Shown piece after piece: positions 6,172-6,360 of a DNA stretch of 6,360 bases. The stretch's first letter is position 1; each line of letters begins with the position of its first letter. Under the pieces are notes generated by a model. It saw only the letters and a list, made by a program, of their open reading frames with translations. It did not search any database and was not told where the DNA came from. Made by a program: the position numbers and the translations under genes. Origin of the DNA: Candidatus Firestoneibacteriota bacterium (lineage in GTDB: Bacteria > Oederibacteriota > JAAXVQ01); assembly GCA_013335425.1 (NCBI GenBank), contig JAAXVQ010000123.1, positions 1 to 6,360 of the forward strand, written 5' to 3'.

Positions 6172-6360
6172 GCACACGAGCCGCTTGCATAAACCGCCCT
6201 GATAAAACCGTCCGAGTTTTAAATTAACACCTGAATTTTTCACGTCATTACCCTTATTGGCTGAGCAGGGGCCCGGCTTTACATCAAACCGGTGCAAGAA
6301 ACTTCTTGCGCACATAACCAATAAGGATAACTGTAAAAAATACAAAATAGTCCCCTCCCT
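6172..6360. other. Non-coding 3' region; no credible gene
   Basis: No reading frame with a plausible start or family resemblance was found on either strand. No clear Rho-independent terminator follows the stalk-protein gene; AAAAC/GTTTT around 6205-6220 is a weak 5-bp stem. The main content is the inverted-repeat element at 6248-6330, after which the sequence is A-rich and then C-rich to the window end. Confidence 0.6.
6248..6330. repeat. 83-base inverted-repeat element with two internal hairpins (possible structured RNA or small mobile repeat)
   Basis: The outer arms TTACCCTTATTGGCT (6248-6262) and AACCAATAAGGATAA (6316-6330) match in reverse complement at 13 of 15 positions, with a perfect 9-bp core CCTTATTGG/CCAATAAGG. 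Inside are two further stems. CCGG-c-TTT (6273-6280) pairs with AAA-CCGG (6286-6292) around ACATC. GCAAGAA (6294-6300) pairs with TTCTTGC (6303-6309). Together they would make a three-way junction. It does not match a riboswitch class that I recognise, and the arms lack integron attC core sites. The strand of any RNA is unknown. Confidence 0.5.

Noticed and set aside
6248..6330. The 3' inverted-repeat element as an integron attC site
   Set aside because: The arms do not contain RYYYAAC and GTTRRRY core sites in the required positions, and no gene cassette or integrase is visible.

Overview
The window comes from a Gram-negative (double-membrane) bacterium of moderate to slightly high GC content. 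It holds three exported or outer-membrane proteins. A PorV/PorQ-type barrel with a fibronectin type III tail, followed by a threonine-rich secreted protein with a T9SS/FlgD-like C-terminal domain, is a style common in the Bacteroidetes-Elusimicrobia range and in several poorly cultured candidate phyla. The phylum cannot be fixed from this sequence alone; that placement is inference.

Layout. Bases 1-2126 (+) are the last four-fifths or so of a P-type cation ATPase of the Ca2+ (P2A-like) group; its 5' end lies outside the window. Bases 2127-2306 carry a hairpin on the stop codon, a possible terminator and a possible promoter. Bases 2307-2888 (+) encode a small outer-membrane beta-barrel protein split by one in-frame TAA just after its signal peptide. 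Bases 2938-3546 (-) encode a GyrI-like domain protein, convergent with the broken gene. Bases 3547-3905 are a divergent intergenic region with a good sigma-70-type promoter for the minus-strand gene and a cluster of TTTAAC/GTTAAA half-sites on the plus-strand side. Bases 3906-5255 (+) encode the PorV/PorQ-type barrel with an Fn3 domain. Bases 5374-6171 (+) encode the Thr-rich stalk protein with a C-terminal sorting-like domain. Bases 6172-6360 are non-coding and contain an 83-base inverted-repeat element that could fold as a three-way junction.

How the parts may work together. In type IX secretion, PorV is the outer-membrane protein that receives cargo carrying a C-terminal sorting domain. 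The PorV-like protein here sits directly upstream of, and on the same strand as, a protein with a signal peptide, a long Thr/Ser/Pro stalk and a CTD-like end. A dedicated carrier-cargo pair is an attractive inference, but no PorU, gliding or other T9SS gene is in view. The ATPase and the GyrI-like protein look like unrelated housekeeping or detoxification neighbours. The strongest items for a second look are this pair, the premature stop in the barrel gene, the half-site cluster and the 3' inverted-repeat element.
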